Assembly: GCA_004322465.1 (NCBI GenBank)
Contig: SCVO01000044.1
Location: 1 to 33,806 of the forward strand
Direction of reading: 5' to 3'
Source of the DNA: Candidatus Nitrosotenuis sp.
GTDB lineage: Archaea; Thermoproteota; Nitrososphaeria; Nitrososphaerales; Nitrosopumilaceae
DNA: 33,806 nucleotides
Shown: in pieces, positions 22,707-30,369 of the stretch
Position numbering within the stretch: the first letter of the stretch is position 1
How the letters are laid out: each line of letters starts with the position of its first letter
Made by a program: the position numbers and the translations under genes
Notes under the pieces: model-generated
What the model saw: only the letters and a program-made list of their open reading frames with translations
Databases searched by the model: none
What the model was told of the DNA's origin: nothing

Positions 22707-24170
22707 ATGAACCTGAGCCTAACTCTGAATTCAAGAAAGACCACTCTCGTTCTTGCAATGATACTTGCGCTTTCCGCATTTACGCACCTTTGGAACGCAA
22801 CTGGGTTTCCGGAAATCTTCTATGATGAGGGAATCTACCTGGGGCGCGCAATGCATGTTTTGAGCGGTCAGGGCCCACAAGAAGCAATTTACTACGACCA
22901 TCCGTATTTTGGCCAGATTTTTCTGGCGGGGATATTCTATGCGATTGGGTATCCTGACTCGCTGAATCCGACACCTGCCGTTTCATCAATCGATGAACTG
23001 TATCTTGTGCCAAGAATGATAATGGGATTGCTTGCTGTTTTTGATACTTTACTTGTTTACAAAATTACAGAAAGAAAATACGGAACAAAAGTTGCAATTT
23101 TTTCATCTGTGTTTTTTGCAGTAATGCCGATTTCATGGATTCTGCGACGAGTTTTACTTGACTCTATACTGCTGCCGTTTCTTTTACTTTCAATACTGCT
23201 TGCATTGCATTCAAAGGAAAAAAAATGGCTGGTTCCAGCTTCTGGCATCTGTCTTGGATTGGCAATCTTTACCAAGGTGCCTGTTTTTACTCTGATTCCA
23301 TTGATAGCATATTTGGTTTACTCACAAAATAAAAGCAAAAAACTTGTAGTTTTGTGGCTGATTCCAGTACTACTGCTCCCGCTTGCTTGGCCCGCTCAAA
23401 GCCTGCTGACAAATCATTTTGCCAACTGGGAAAAGGACGTTTTATGGCAGAGCCACAGGATTAATTCCGGCCTGACTGGAACAACAAAGGCGTTTCTTGC
23501 CATGGACCCTGTCTTGTTTTGCCTTGGCATTGCCGGCTTGATTTACAGTGTGATTAGAAAAGACGTCTTTACTTTTCTGTGGATGGTTCCGTTTATGATA
23601 TTTTTTGCATTAATTGGATACTCGCAGTATTTTTACTGGATTCCGATTTTGCCTGCGTTTTGTATAGCATCTGGAGTCATTGTCTCTGATCTGGGAAAAC
23701 GTCTAGAAAAAGAAAAACTAAAGAGAATGATCCCGTATGCGACGTTCTTTGTGATTGCAATTTTCGGCCTTGTCAATTTGGCTTTGGTGATAAACACAGA
23801 CATGACTGGTAATCAGTTTGAGGCGCTTTCGTTTGTTGCAAACTATGCAAAAGGCAAGGATGCAACCGTGCTTGCCAGCCCCGTATATTCTTGGGTCATG
23901 AGAGATGCGCTTGATCTAAAAAATGTAAAATCAAACTATGACGTCGTCTTGTTTATGCCGATTCCTCCAAGAGTGATACTTGTGGCGGACCCTCATTTTT
24001 ATAATGACCAAGGTCGCGGCAAGCAGCTCAAGCAAGTGGACGACTCTACAGTTGCCATTAAAACATTTGAAAGCATGAAAGACCGGTACAACGTGTATTC
24101 TTACCCGTACTCTAGTCTGGGATATGCTCACGATGCCGGAACAATCAAAATTAAGACAAACTTGCCGTGA
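22707..24170 (+). CDS. Membrane glycosyltransferase, ArnT/PMT-like (GT39/GT83 type)
   Basis: About ten or more transmembrane helices fill residues 12-380. The first loop holds IFYDEGIYLGRAMH with Asp40-Glu41, and YYDHPYFGQIFLAG (Tyr63-Asp64-His65-Pro66) is the DHPP-like second motif of dolichyl-phosphate-sugar transferases. These transfer a sugar from polyprenyl phosphate to protein or lipid on the outer face of the membrane, probably for S-layer or lipid glycosylation here. A soluble C-terminal domain follows (about 375-487). The gene ends exactly against the convergent GSDH gene, with no spacer. Donor and acceptor are unknown. Confidence 0.82.
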   Translation: MNLSLTLNSRKTTLVLAMILALSAFTHLWNATGFPEIFYDEGIYLGRAMHVLSGQGPQEAIYYDHPYFGQIFLAGIFYAIGYPDSLNPTPAVSSIDELYLVPRMIMGLLAVFDTLLVYKITERKYGTKVAIFSSVFFAVMPISWILRRVLLDSILLPFLLLSILLALHSKEKKWLVPASGICLGLAIFTKVPVFTLIPLIAYLVYSQNKSKKLVVLWLIPVLLLPLAWPAQSLLTNHFANWEKDVLWQSHRINSGLTGTTKAFLAMDPVLFCLGIAGLIYSVIRKDVFTFLWMVPFMIFFALIGYSQYFYWIPILPAFCIASGVIVSDLGKRLEKEKLKRMIPYATFFVIAIFGLVNLALVINTDMTGNQFEALSFVANYAKGKDATVLASPVYSWVMRDALDLKNVKSNYDVVLFMPIPPRVILVADPHFYNDQGRGKQLKQVDDSTVAIKTFESMKDRYNVYSYPYSSLGYAHDAGTIKIKTNLP

Positions 24171-25430
24171 CTACTTGCTTGCCCTGCGCCTGTAAACAAA
24201 GGCGACTATTCCTGCCGCAATTATGGCAATTATTGCACCCATGATGTACCAGTACGGAATCGACATGCTTGACGGGGGCTCGACTGGGCTTTGTGCCTGT
24301 TCTGCTACTGCCGTTGGAAGTATTCTGTAGACCGCTCCGTTTGAGAGTGACACGACATACAGGAATCCGTCCGGCCCTTCCTCGACATCTACCATGCACC
24401 CAAATCCGGTGCCTAGCAAAATCTCATCCGTCGGGTCACCGATATTTAGAACCTTATCTGCCAGTTCTGGAGACTTGAAGTCAAATCCAGTTCTGTCTGA
24501 GTTTAGCTTGAATCTATACAGATTGCCATTGTTGCAGTCTCCGACAAATACGCTGTCCTGATAGCCCTTCATCTTGTCTGATTTTACAAACGTGATTCCT
24601 GTGGGGGCAACTGGTTTTTGCCAGCTGAATTCAGGATCACTATAAACAAAATTTTTGTATTTGGGAAGTGAATCAATCTGCGTCTGGTTTTTTGCAGGGC
24701 CCATTATCTCAATCCAACCACTGTTGAAGTTTTCTGGAACCAAATTTACCTCGTCATACTCGTCATCCCCATTTTCAGTATCCCACATACTGCCCGTCAC
24801 TGGATCAACCGTAATTCCAAAGCTGTTTCTTATTCCAATCGCATAGTATGGACCTAGCGGATCAACGCGTAAAATGACGCTGGTGTCGTTTCTCCAATCA
24901 TCCGACTCTCTGTTTTGCAGTCTTCCATAGTTTCCATTGTCGCCAATCACCGCGTACACCTGTCCGTTATAGATTGTCATTGCACCGCCATTGTGGTAAA
25001 AATTAACACTTGGGAGTTCTTTTATCAAAACCGGATTGATGAGTTTTTCACCGTTCCACTCGTATTTGTAAATGTGATTTGCGATTGCCTTGCCGTGGTC
25101 CCTGTCTGACTCTGTAAAGTAAACGTACACTGTTGAGCCGGATGATGCAATTCCGAGCATTCCGCGCTCCGCGTCGCTTGCCACTGGCACGTCCAAGACT
25201 GGGGTTGGCTGTAAAACGCCATCGCGAATCAGCCTTACCTGCCCATCCGATTTTTGCAGAATTAAAATGTCGTTTCCGACAAATGTCATCGTAGTCGGGC
25301 TGCTTGGAATTCCTTTTGCAAACACCTCTACTGTAAGATTAGGATCATTGATTTTTGGCGAGTCATCGTCTTGCGCAAATGCTGGTAGCGCTCCAAAGGA
25401 CAAGCACAGCACCAAAAGAAGGACGCGCAT
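24171..25430 (-). CDS. Membrane-anchored GSDH-like six-bladed beta-propeller
   Basis: The 419-aa product has a signal peptide (MRVLLLVLCLSFGALPAFAQ, cleavage near 19-20), then a glucose/sorbosone dehydrogenase (GSDH, PQQ-dependent type) propeller. Family blocks include FYHNGGAMTIYNGQVYAVIGD, YAIGIRNSFGITVDP, MWDTENGDDEYDEVNLV and SVFVGDCNNGNLYR. A C-terminal membrane helix (about 393-412) followed by RRRASK anchors it outside. Related enzymes oxidise sugars with PQQ. Whether this protein has PQQ or sugar activity, or serves a structural role, is open, since no PQQ genes are in the window. Confidence 0.85.
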   Translation of the reverse strand: MRVLLLVLCLSFGALPAFAQDDDSPKINDPNLTVEVFAKGIPSSPTTMTFVGNDILILQKSDGQVRLIRDGVLQPTPVLDVPVASDAERGMLGIASSGSTVYVYFTESDRDHGKAIANHIYKYEWNGEKLINPVLIKELPSVNFYHNGGAMTIYNGQVYAVIGDNGNYGRLQNRESDDWRNDTSVILRVDPLGPYYAIGIRNSFGITVDPVTGSMWDTENGDDEYDEVNLVPENFNSGWIEIMGPAKNQTQIDSLPKYKNFVYSDPEFSWQKPVAPTGITFVKSDKMKGYQDSVFVGDCNNGNLYRFKLNSDRTGFDFKSPELADKVLNIGDPTDEILLGTGFGCMVDVEEGPDGFLYVVSLSNGAVYRILPTAVAEQAQSPVEPPSSMSIPYWYIMGAIIAIIAAGIVAFVYRRRASK

Positions 25431-25512
25431 CGTTTTTTCTATAAATCACCGGATTAAAAATCCATTCAAAATTGTTATAATGAATGCTTAATTATCAAAA
25501 CTTGGAAAATAA

Positions 25513-26337
25513 TTGAAGTTTGTAGGATCTGGCAAAGTAAAAGACGTCTATGACTTGGAGAGCGGCGAGCTGCAGTTTCGGTTCAGCGATCGAGTGTCTG
25601 CGTTCGATGTGAAATTTCATGATCCGATCCCTCACAAGGGCGAGGCACTGTGCAAGTTTGCGGAATTCTGGTTCAACAAACTGCCTGTAAAAAACCACTA
25701 TGTCAGAACCATATCAAAAAACGAAATCGTTGTAAAAAAAATGAAAATGATCCCGATGGAATGCGTGGTTCGTGGCTATTTCTATGGGAGCCTTGTCTCG
25801 CGGTGGAAAAGCGGAGAAATACAACTGCCATCTGGGACGATAACCGAAATGGCTGCAAAGCTGCCGCGCCCGATATTTGATCCGACAACAAAGGCTGAAC
25901 ACGACGAGCCTGTAACAAAAGAGTCCGCAGTATCGCGCGGACTGGTAACCGTGAAGGAATTTGAATGGCTTGAATCAAAGTCAGTCGAAATCTATGACCT
26001 GATGTCAAAGATTGCAGACTCGGCAGGATTCATTCTCGCTGACCTAAAGCTGGAATTTGGCAAGATAGGCGATGAGATTTTACTTGGAGACTCTATTGGT
26101 CCTGACGAGTATAGGCTGTGGCCAAAGGATGCCTACGCCGTCGGCAAAATCCAGGAATCATACGACAAACAAATCCTACGTGACTGGCTTGCGGCAAACG
26201 GCTATCAAAGGCAGTTTGAGGATTTCAGAAAACAGGGCAAGGAGCCGGTAGCCCCCTCGATACCTACCGACATAATCAACAAAATGTCTGAGCGATACGT
26301 AGTTTCGTACGAAAAGCTTACTGGCAAGGCGCTATAA
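25513..26337 (+). CDS. purC: SAICAR synthetase PurC
   Basis: PurC joins aspartate to CAIR in step 8 of purine synthesis (ATP-dependent). GSGKVKDVYDLESGELQFRFSDRVSAFD opens the family's ATP-grasp-related fold. MECVVRGYFYGSLVSRW, FDPTTKAEHDEPVT and DEILLGDSIGPDEYRLW are PurC signatures. At 274 aa it is longer than the ~240-aa bacterial enzyme but within the archaeal/eukaryotic range. Start TTG 25513 lies about 23 bp after a TTAATTATC element. A 5-bp hairpin with a T run follows the gene. Confidence 0.96.
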   Translation: MKFVGSGKVKDVYDLESGELQFRFSDRVSAFDVKFHDPIPHKGEALCKFAEFWFNKLPVKNHYVRTISKNEIVVKKMKMIPMECVVRGYFYGSLVSRWKSGEIQLPSGTITEMAAKLPRPIFDPTTKAEHDEPVTKESAVSRGLVTVKEFEWLESKSVEIYDLMSKIADSAGFILADLKLEFGKIGDEILLGDSIGPDEYRLWPKDAYAVGKIQESYDKQILRDWLAANGYQRQFEDFRKQGKEPVAPSIPTDIINKMSERYVVSYEKLTGKAL

Positions 26338-26378
26338 CTCGAATTCCCATCTTTTCCAATAATCCAAACTTTTTAGAA

Positions 26379-26393
26379 ACCCCGTTTTGGGGT
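26379..26393 (+). terminator. Hairpin terminator candidate after purC
   Basis: ACCCC pairs with GGGGT across a GTTTT loop, followed by GTTTTAC. It lies about 42 bp after the purC stop. Archaeal termination depends mostly on T-rich tracts, so the hairpin may be a bonus or an RNA-end stabiliser. Confidence 0.4.
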
Positions 26394-26483
26394 GTTTTAC
26401 ACCTGTCCTGCACTGGTGGTTTCCGGATTTTCAAAAATTTATCCATTTCAAAAATTATTTGTAGTGTTACTAGATTTATCGTA

Positions 26484-26515
26484 ATGATATCATATATATG
26501 ATAATGCTATGATAT
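26484..26515. promoter_or_regulatory. Overlapping palindromes, likely operator of the downstream regulator
   Basis: ATGATATCAT (26484-26493) is a perfect 10-bp palindrome overlapping ATCATATATATGAT (26489-26502), a perfect 14-bp palindrome. ATGATA occurs three times, at 26484, 26498 and 26509. Such symmetry suits a dimeric winged-helix repressor, and the site lies about 60 bp upstream of the probable TATA box. AT-only DNA forms palindromes easily, which limits confidence. Confidence 0.4.
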
Positions 26516-26562
26516 TATTGGTACCAAAAGATGGTTTATTGGTTTTGATACGAAGTTTATGG

Positions 26563-26570
26563 TAATATAA
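26563..26570 (+). promoter_or_regulatory. TATA box of the ArsR-like regulator
   Basis: TAATATAA followed by a run of A. A start about 26 bp on gives a ~50-nt leader, longer than at most genes here. The leader includes a palindromic GATCC-GT-GGATC (26601-26612), which could be a hairpin or protein site. Confidence 0.4.
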
Positions 26571-26642
26571 AAAAAATAGTGCGATTAGACAAAAAAATGT
26601 GATCCGTGGATCTTTTAGCTAACCCAAATAGGAAACGATATC

Positions 26643-27164
26643 ATGTCTACATTACTAGAAAAACCAATCAAAATTAGTCGTATAATGACAATATCTGTCG
26701 AACACGCCCGCGCACTTGAAGATCCGGCGCGAGCAAAAATTGTGGAAATTCTGTATCACAAAAGGCTTACAGCAGAACAAATCACAAAGGAATTGCAAAA
26801 ATCCGGTCACAATAAAGCAATCACAACCGTTCGCCACCACATCGACATTCTAAAAGAAACAGGCCTGATTGAAATCGTAAGAATTGAGGAGGTAAGGGGA
26901 GCGGTTGCAAAATTTTATGGCACGTCAACCAAGTTTCTTGGACATCATTCTTCAAAAGACTTTGACACCAAGTATTCCTCGATTATAGAGAACACATCTG
27001 CAAAGCTTGAAAAAATTCTTGAGGGAATTGCCAAAAAACCGGCATTATACAAAAAGACCGACAAGCAAGGTTTTGGCGAGTTTCTTCTGATGGAAATTGT
27101 TAATCGCGCAACCGCAAAAGCCTTGGAAACAAAAGACTACACGACACAAAAAAAGATCAAGTGA
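26643..27164 (+). CDS. ArsR-like winged-helix regulator
   Basis: Residues about 20-95 form a winged helix-turn-helix: HARALEDPARAKIVEILYHKR (first helices), AEQITKELQ, the recognition helix NKAITTVRHHIDILKETGLI, and a wing ending EVRGAVAKFY. This is the ArsR/SmtB-like layout, but no metal-binding cysteine cluster is visible, so the signal is not obviously a metal. The C-terminal half (about 100-173) is a charged helical extension that may mediate dimerisation. The palindrome-rich promoter suggests self-control. Its end overlaps the convergent DUF371 gene by 8 bp. Target genes unknown. Confidence 0.82.
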   Translation: MSTLLEKPIKISRIMTISVEHARALEDPARAKIVEILYHKRLTAEQITKELQKSGHNKAITTVRHHIDILKETGLIEIVRIEEVRGAVAKFYGTSTKFLGHHSSKDFDTKYSSIIENTSAKLEKILEGIAKKPALYKKTDKQGFGEFLLMEIVNRATAKALETKDYTTQKKIK

Positions 27165-27585
27165 CATCGATTACAAAGACGCCCCTTGTCTGAGGGTCTT
27201 GTAACATCTTTATCATTTTGCGGGGAATGTCGTTTGATGCCTTGTCGCAATTTATTGCCAGAGTTCTTGGGCAGACAAATTTGCTTTTCCTAATCACGAT
27301 GTCGTGCGGATGCTCTAGTATCAAATCCCCGTCTCCGTTCCCAGTGACTTGGAAAATTTCATCGTTTACCTGAATTGATAATGTGACCTTAGATCGCTTG
27401 TCTTTCATCTTTTCCTTTAGTTTTTTTGGAATGTCCTTGCATCCGCATTCTGCAGACACTCCAACGATGCAATCTCCCTGCAGTGTAAGATTAGGCTCAG
27501 TTGTGATCTCAATTGTTCTTGGATGAAGCGCCCTTACATTTTCGTGACCATAAAATGGAATTTCAAATCGCACGCTGCATAGCAT
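27157..27585 (-). CDS. DUF371 protein
   Basis: The sequence FEIPFYGHENVRALHPRTIEITTEPNLTLQGDCIVGVSAECGC, then a domain ending VCPRTLAINCDKASNDIPRK, fits the archaeal DUF371 family, small beta-rich proteins of unknown function that follow a GHxNV-x-A-x-H pattern. The length of 142 aa is normal. The start may be ATG 27585, but GTG 27573 suits both the family start (RFEIPF) and the distance from the TATA-like element at 27594-27603. It overlaps the ArsR-like gene end by 8 bp and is divergent from psmA. Confidence 0.85.
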   Translation of the reverse strand: MLCSVRFEIPFYGHENVRALHPRTIEITTEPNLTLQGDCIVGVSAECGCKDIPKKLKEKMKDKRSKVTLSIQVNDEIFQVTGNGDGDLILEHPHDIVIRKSKFVCPRTLAINCDKASNDIPRKMIKMLQDPQTRGVFVIDVT

Positions 27586-27593
27586 GACTAGAC

Positions 27594-27603
27594 TTAAATT
27601 AAA
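27594..27603. promoter_or_regulatory. TATA-like element between DUF371 and psmA
   Basis: TTAAATTAAA is AT-only and readable in both directions. It is centred about 26 bp before GTG 27573 (minus) and 28 bp before TTG 27627 (plus), alternative starts of the two divergent genes. The 29-bp gap between the outermost starts leaves no room for two separate standard promoters. Confidence 0.35.
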
Positions 27604-27614
27604 CTTTCAAAGCA

Positions 27615-28364
27615 TTGAAAAATGAATTGCTTCCATCTCAACAAGGTTATGACAGAGCTATCACAATATTTTCTCCAGATGGAAGACTATACCAAGTCGA
27701 ATATGCAATTGAAACAGTAAGGCGTGGAGCAATTGCAGTTGGAATCAAAAGCAAAGAAGGCGTCGTCATCGCAGTAGAAGAAAAGCCAAGAAAATTACAA
27801 ATCTCAGAATCAGCACATAAAATATTTCAAATTGATGATCACATTGGTTTTGCAGCGGCGGGATACATTCCTGATGCAAGGAGCCAAGCCGATGCAGCAA
27901 GATTCTTTTCACAAAGCAACAAGATGATCTACGACGAAGCAGTTGATGTGGAAACTGTGGCAAAACACCTCGCAGACCAATGCCAGCAGTACACACAGTT
28001 TGGCGGTGCAAGACCATTTGGAGTTGCACTAATTATTGGCGGAGTTGACTCTAGCGGCAACTCTTTGTTCTTGACTGATCCTAGCGGAACATACATTGCG
28101 TATGATGCAGTCGCAATTGGTGCCGGCTCTGATCAAGCGAATGATTTTCTTGAAAAAAATTACAAAGCAGACATGTCACTTGAAGATGCGTCTGCACTTG
28201 CCATTTCTTGCATATATCTTGCAAGTGACCAAAAGGAAGGAACGGATCACATCAAGATGTCAAACGTAAAATCCTCGACAAAGCAATTTGACAAGGTGAC
28301 ACAAGAACAAATTGCAAACTATGCAAAAGTTGCAAAGCAAAAATTCCCAGTTCCGGCTGCATAG
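27615..28364 (+). CDS. psmA: Proteasome subunit alpha
   Basis: PsmA forms the outer rings of the 20S proteasome and gates entry. QGYDRAITIFSPDGRLYQVEYAIETVRRGAIAVGIK is the alpha-subunit signature with the YDR gate and the N-terminal helix. The later FGVALIIGGVD, LTDPSGTYIAYDAVAIGAGS complete the fold. There is no catalytic N-terminal Thr, as expected for alpha. TTG 27615 gives 249 aa; TTG 27627 (LPSQQGYDR) fits the promoter spacing and typical family starts better. The next gene begins 11 bp after the stop. Confidence 0.96.
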   Translation: MKNELLPSQQGYDRAITIFSPDGRLYQVEYAIETVRRGAIAVGIKSKEGVVIAVEEKPRKLQISESAHKIFQIDDHIGFAAAGYIPDARSQADAARFFSQSNKMIYDEAVDVETVAKHLADQCQQYTQFGGARPFGVALIIGGVDSSGNSLFLTDPSGTYIAYDAVAIGAGSDQANDFLEKNYKADMSLEDASALAISCIYLASDQKEGTDHIKMSNVKSSTKQFDKVTQEQIANYAKVAKQKFPVPAA

Positions 28365-28375
28365 ACTTACCAATA

Positions 28376-29191
28376 TTGAAAATTTCAATCGCTCTCCCAG
28401 ACTCTGCTCTCAAGGATGAATCAACACAGCTTGACAAATCCCGTAAGGCATCCTTAATTGCACGGGCATGCGCAATTTTTAGAATTGACACAATATACCT
28501 CTACGAGGAAACTGGCGGAAGCGAAGCAGACAGATTTCTTTTGTCTCTGATTCTGCGCTATCTTGAAACCCCTCAATATTTGCGAAAGGCACTCTTTCCA
28601 AAAATAGACGAGCTCAAATATGCCGGCATACTGCACCCGTTGCAGATTCCACACCACTCTCTTTTGGCAAATCCAAAGTACCTCAAGGTGGGTGACATAA
28701 GAGAAGGCGTAGTGCTGCATCACAAGGGAAAAAAATTCCTTGACATCGGAACATTCGATCCTGTCATATACCATGGAAAGGAACACGAAAAGAAACGACT
28801 CACAGTCCAAATCAAAACCGTGGTGCCGACAGTCACTGTGAAAGAAATTTCTGAAAACGAAGTAAAGCAGTACTGGGGATACAAAGTGAAGGAGCGATCA
28901 AACCTGCTAAAGCTGCTAACTGAATGGAAGGGCGACTCTCTTCTGACGTCGCGCAAGGGAAAAAACGCCACGCAAAAACACCTGGATTATTATGTCAAGT
29001 CTGAAAAGCCAATGCTCTTGGTTTTTGGAGGCCCGGATCGGGGAGTGTACGAAATGCTTGGTCAGAGGATAAACGACCTCTCAAATGCAAAGGTGCTCAA
29101 CTTTTTCCCAAATCAGGCGACCGAAACCGTCCGAATGGAAGAAGCACTGATGGGCATACTGTCGATTCTTAATTTTGCAAACTCAAATTAA
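28376..29191 (+). CDS. SPOUT-family RNA methyltransferase (PF02598 type)
   Basis: The 271 residues match the archaeal branch of putative RNA methyltransferases that fold as a SPOUT knot. An N-terminal block (ISIALPDSALKDES, IYLYEET) leads to an OB-like insert (KVGDIREGVVLHHKGKKFLDIG). The C-terminal knot LLVFGGPDRGVYEMLG with NFFPNQATETVRMEEALMGILSILN is the SAM-binding trefoil. rRNA is the likely substrate, supported by the position just before the ribosomal operon. Start is TTG; the stop TAA overlaps the ATG of the next small ORF by one base. Confidence 0.88.
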   Translation: MKISIALPDSALKDESTQLDKSRKASLIARACAIFRIDTIYLYEETGGSEADRFLLSLILRYLETPQYLRKALFPKIDELKYAGILHPLQIPHHSLLANPKYLKVGDIREGVVLHHKGKKFLDIGTFDPVIYHGKEHEKKRLTVQIKTVVPTVTVKEISENEVKQYWGYKVKERSNLLKLLTEWKGDSLLTSRKGKNATQKHLDYYVKSEKPMLLVFGGPDRGVYEMLGQRINDLSNAKVLNFFPNQATETVRMEEALMGILSILNFANSN

Positions 29192-29325
29192 TGCTGATTT
29201 TCTCAAAAACTCAAATGGCAAAACCAAAAGATTTTCTAAAGCTTGTCATCATAGTTGGAATTGTCGGAATAATGATTGGCGGAATCACGTTTTATCTTTC
29301 GCTTGCGAGTCTAGCAAAACCATAA
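29191..29325 (+). CDS. Small membrane peptide between the SPOUT gene and uL3 (44 or 36 aa)
   Basis: From ATG 29191, overlapping the SPOUT gene stop as TAATG, there are 44 codons; ATG 29215 would give 36 residues (MAKPKDFLK...). One hydrophobic helix (LVIIVGIVGIMIGGITFYLSL) follows a basic start, then ASLAKP. The coupling overlap favours the longer form, while the MAKPKD start looks more natural. Short, single-helix membrane peptides in such spots are easily overlooked. Function unknown. Confidence 0.55.
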   Translation: MLIFSKTQMAKPKDFLKLVIIVGIVGIMIGGITFYLSLASLAKP

Positions 29326-29342
29326 CATTCGTTATCCCTAGG

Positions 29343-29349
29343 TATATAA
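29343..29349 (+). promoter_or_regulatory. Strong TATA box of the ribosomal protein operon
   Basis: TATATAA is centred about 31 bp before the uL3 ATG, giving an expected start a few bases before it. The clean consensus suits a highly expressed ribosomal operon. Confidence 0.6.
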
Positions 29350-29376
29350 TGGGGTTAACGAGGTTTTCGATTATCC

Positions 29377-30369
29377 ATGGGCCATAAGAAATACAGTCAG
29401 CCACGTCGTGGAAGTCTTGCGTACTCGCCTAGAGGACGTGCCAAAAGCATGGAAGCAAGAATTCGAAACTGGCCTGATGTAAATTCAGAGCAGCCAAAGC
29501 TGTTGGGCTATGCCGGATTCAAAGTGGGATGCATCCAAATTGTCAGCATTGACGACAGAGAAAAAACACCAAACCACGGCAAACAACTTGTAAGCCTTGG
29601 AACTGTTGTTGCAACTCCACCAATCTCAATAATTGGCATTAGAGGTTATCGCACAGATCATGATGGCGCACACGCGTTGTTTGATGTGTACAGCAGTGAC
29701 ATGCCAAAAGAAGTATCACGATTATTTACAGTAAAACCAAAAGAAGGCAGTCTAGAGCAAGCGGAAAAAATGCTCAGCAAGGTAAGCGAGCTGTTTGCAG
29801 TAGTTGCAGTATTTCCAAGCACTGCAGGGCTTGAGCAAAAGAAGCCATACGTGTTTGAAGTTGCAGTAAAAGGCGGAGACACCAAAAAACAATTTGAATT
29901 TTTGAAAAATCTTTTCGGAAAACAAGTCAAAGTGGAAGAGGTCTTTGAGCTTGGTACGACTGTCGACGTTGCATCCATCACAAAAGGAAAGGGCATCGAA
30001 GGCCCAATCACAAGATGGGGCGTAAAGAAAAAGCAACACAAATCAAGAAAAAGCGTAAGAGCGCTCGGCTCACTCGGTCCAATTTCTCCGGCAAGCATCA
30101 TGTACACTGTACCACGTGCAGGACAACGAGGTTTCCATCAAAGAGTCGAGTACAACAAAAGAATCATGATAATGAGCAACACTGACAAAAATGAATTCAA
30201 AATAAATCCGTCCGGCGGTTTCAAGCACTATGGTCTGGTAAATGGCGACTTTGTAGTTCTAAAAGGATCAGTTCCTGGAACATACAGACGTCTTGTTAAA
30301 CTCAGAGCGCAAATCAGAAGCATTCCGTCAAAGGTTCTCAAGCCAAACATTCTGGAGATTGTGATATGA
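29377..30369 (+). CDS. rpl3: Large subunit ribosomal protein uL3
   Basis: uL3 is an early-assembling 50S protein near the peptidyl transferase centre. The archaeal/eukaryotic N terminus GHKKYSQPRRGSLAYSPRGRAK, RNWPDV, the internal KGKGIEGPITRWGVKKKQHKSRK and RAGQRGFHQRVEYNKRI all match. 330 aa is normal for archaea. It is the first gene of the S10-type operon in this window; the following uL4 gene overlaps it by four bases (ATGA). Confidence 0.97.
   Translation: MGHKKYSQPRRGSLAYSPRGRAKSMEARIRNWPDVNSEQPKLLGYAGFKVGCIQIVSIDDREKTPNHGKQLVSLGTVVATPPISIIGIRGYRTDHDGAHALFDVYSSDMPKEVSRLFTVKPKEGSLEQAEKMLSKVSELFAVVAVFPSTAGLEQKKPYVFEVAVKGGDTKKQFEFLKNLFGKQVKVEEVFELGTTVDVASITKGKGIEGPITRWGVKKKQHKSRKSVRALGSLGPISPASIMYTVPRAGQRGFHQRVEYNKRIMIMSNTDKNEFKINPSGGFKHYGLVNGDFVVLKGSVPGTYRRLVKLRAQIRSIPSKVLKPNILEIVI

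Larger units (their letters stand above)
26338..26642. other. 305-bp intergenic region between purC and the ArsR-like gene
   Basis: The region begins with the likely purC terminator, then becomes very AT-rich with a cluster of palindromes (26484-26515), a TATA-like box (26563-26570) and a palindromic leader site (26601-26612). No ORF or tRNA is visible. It appears to be an unusually long control region for the regulator downstream. Confidence 0.6.
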
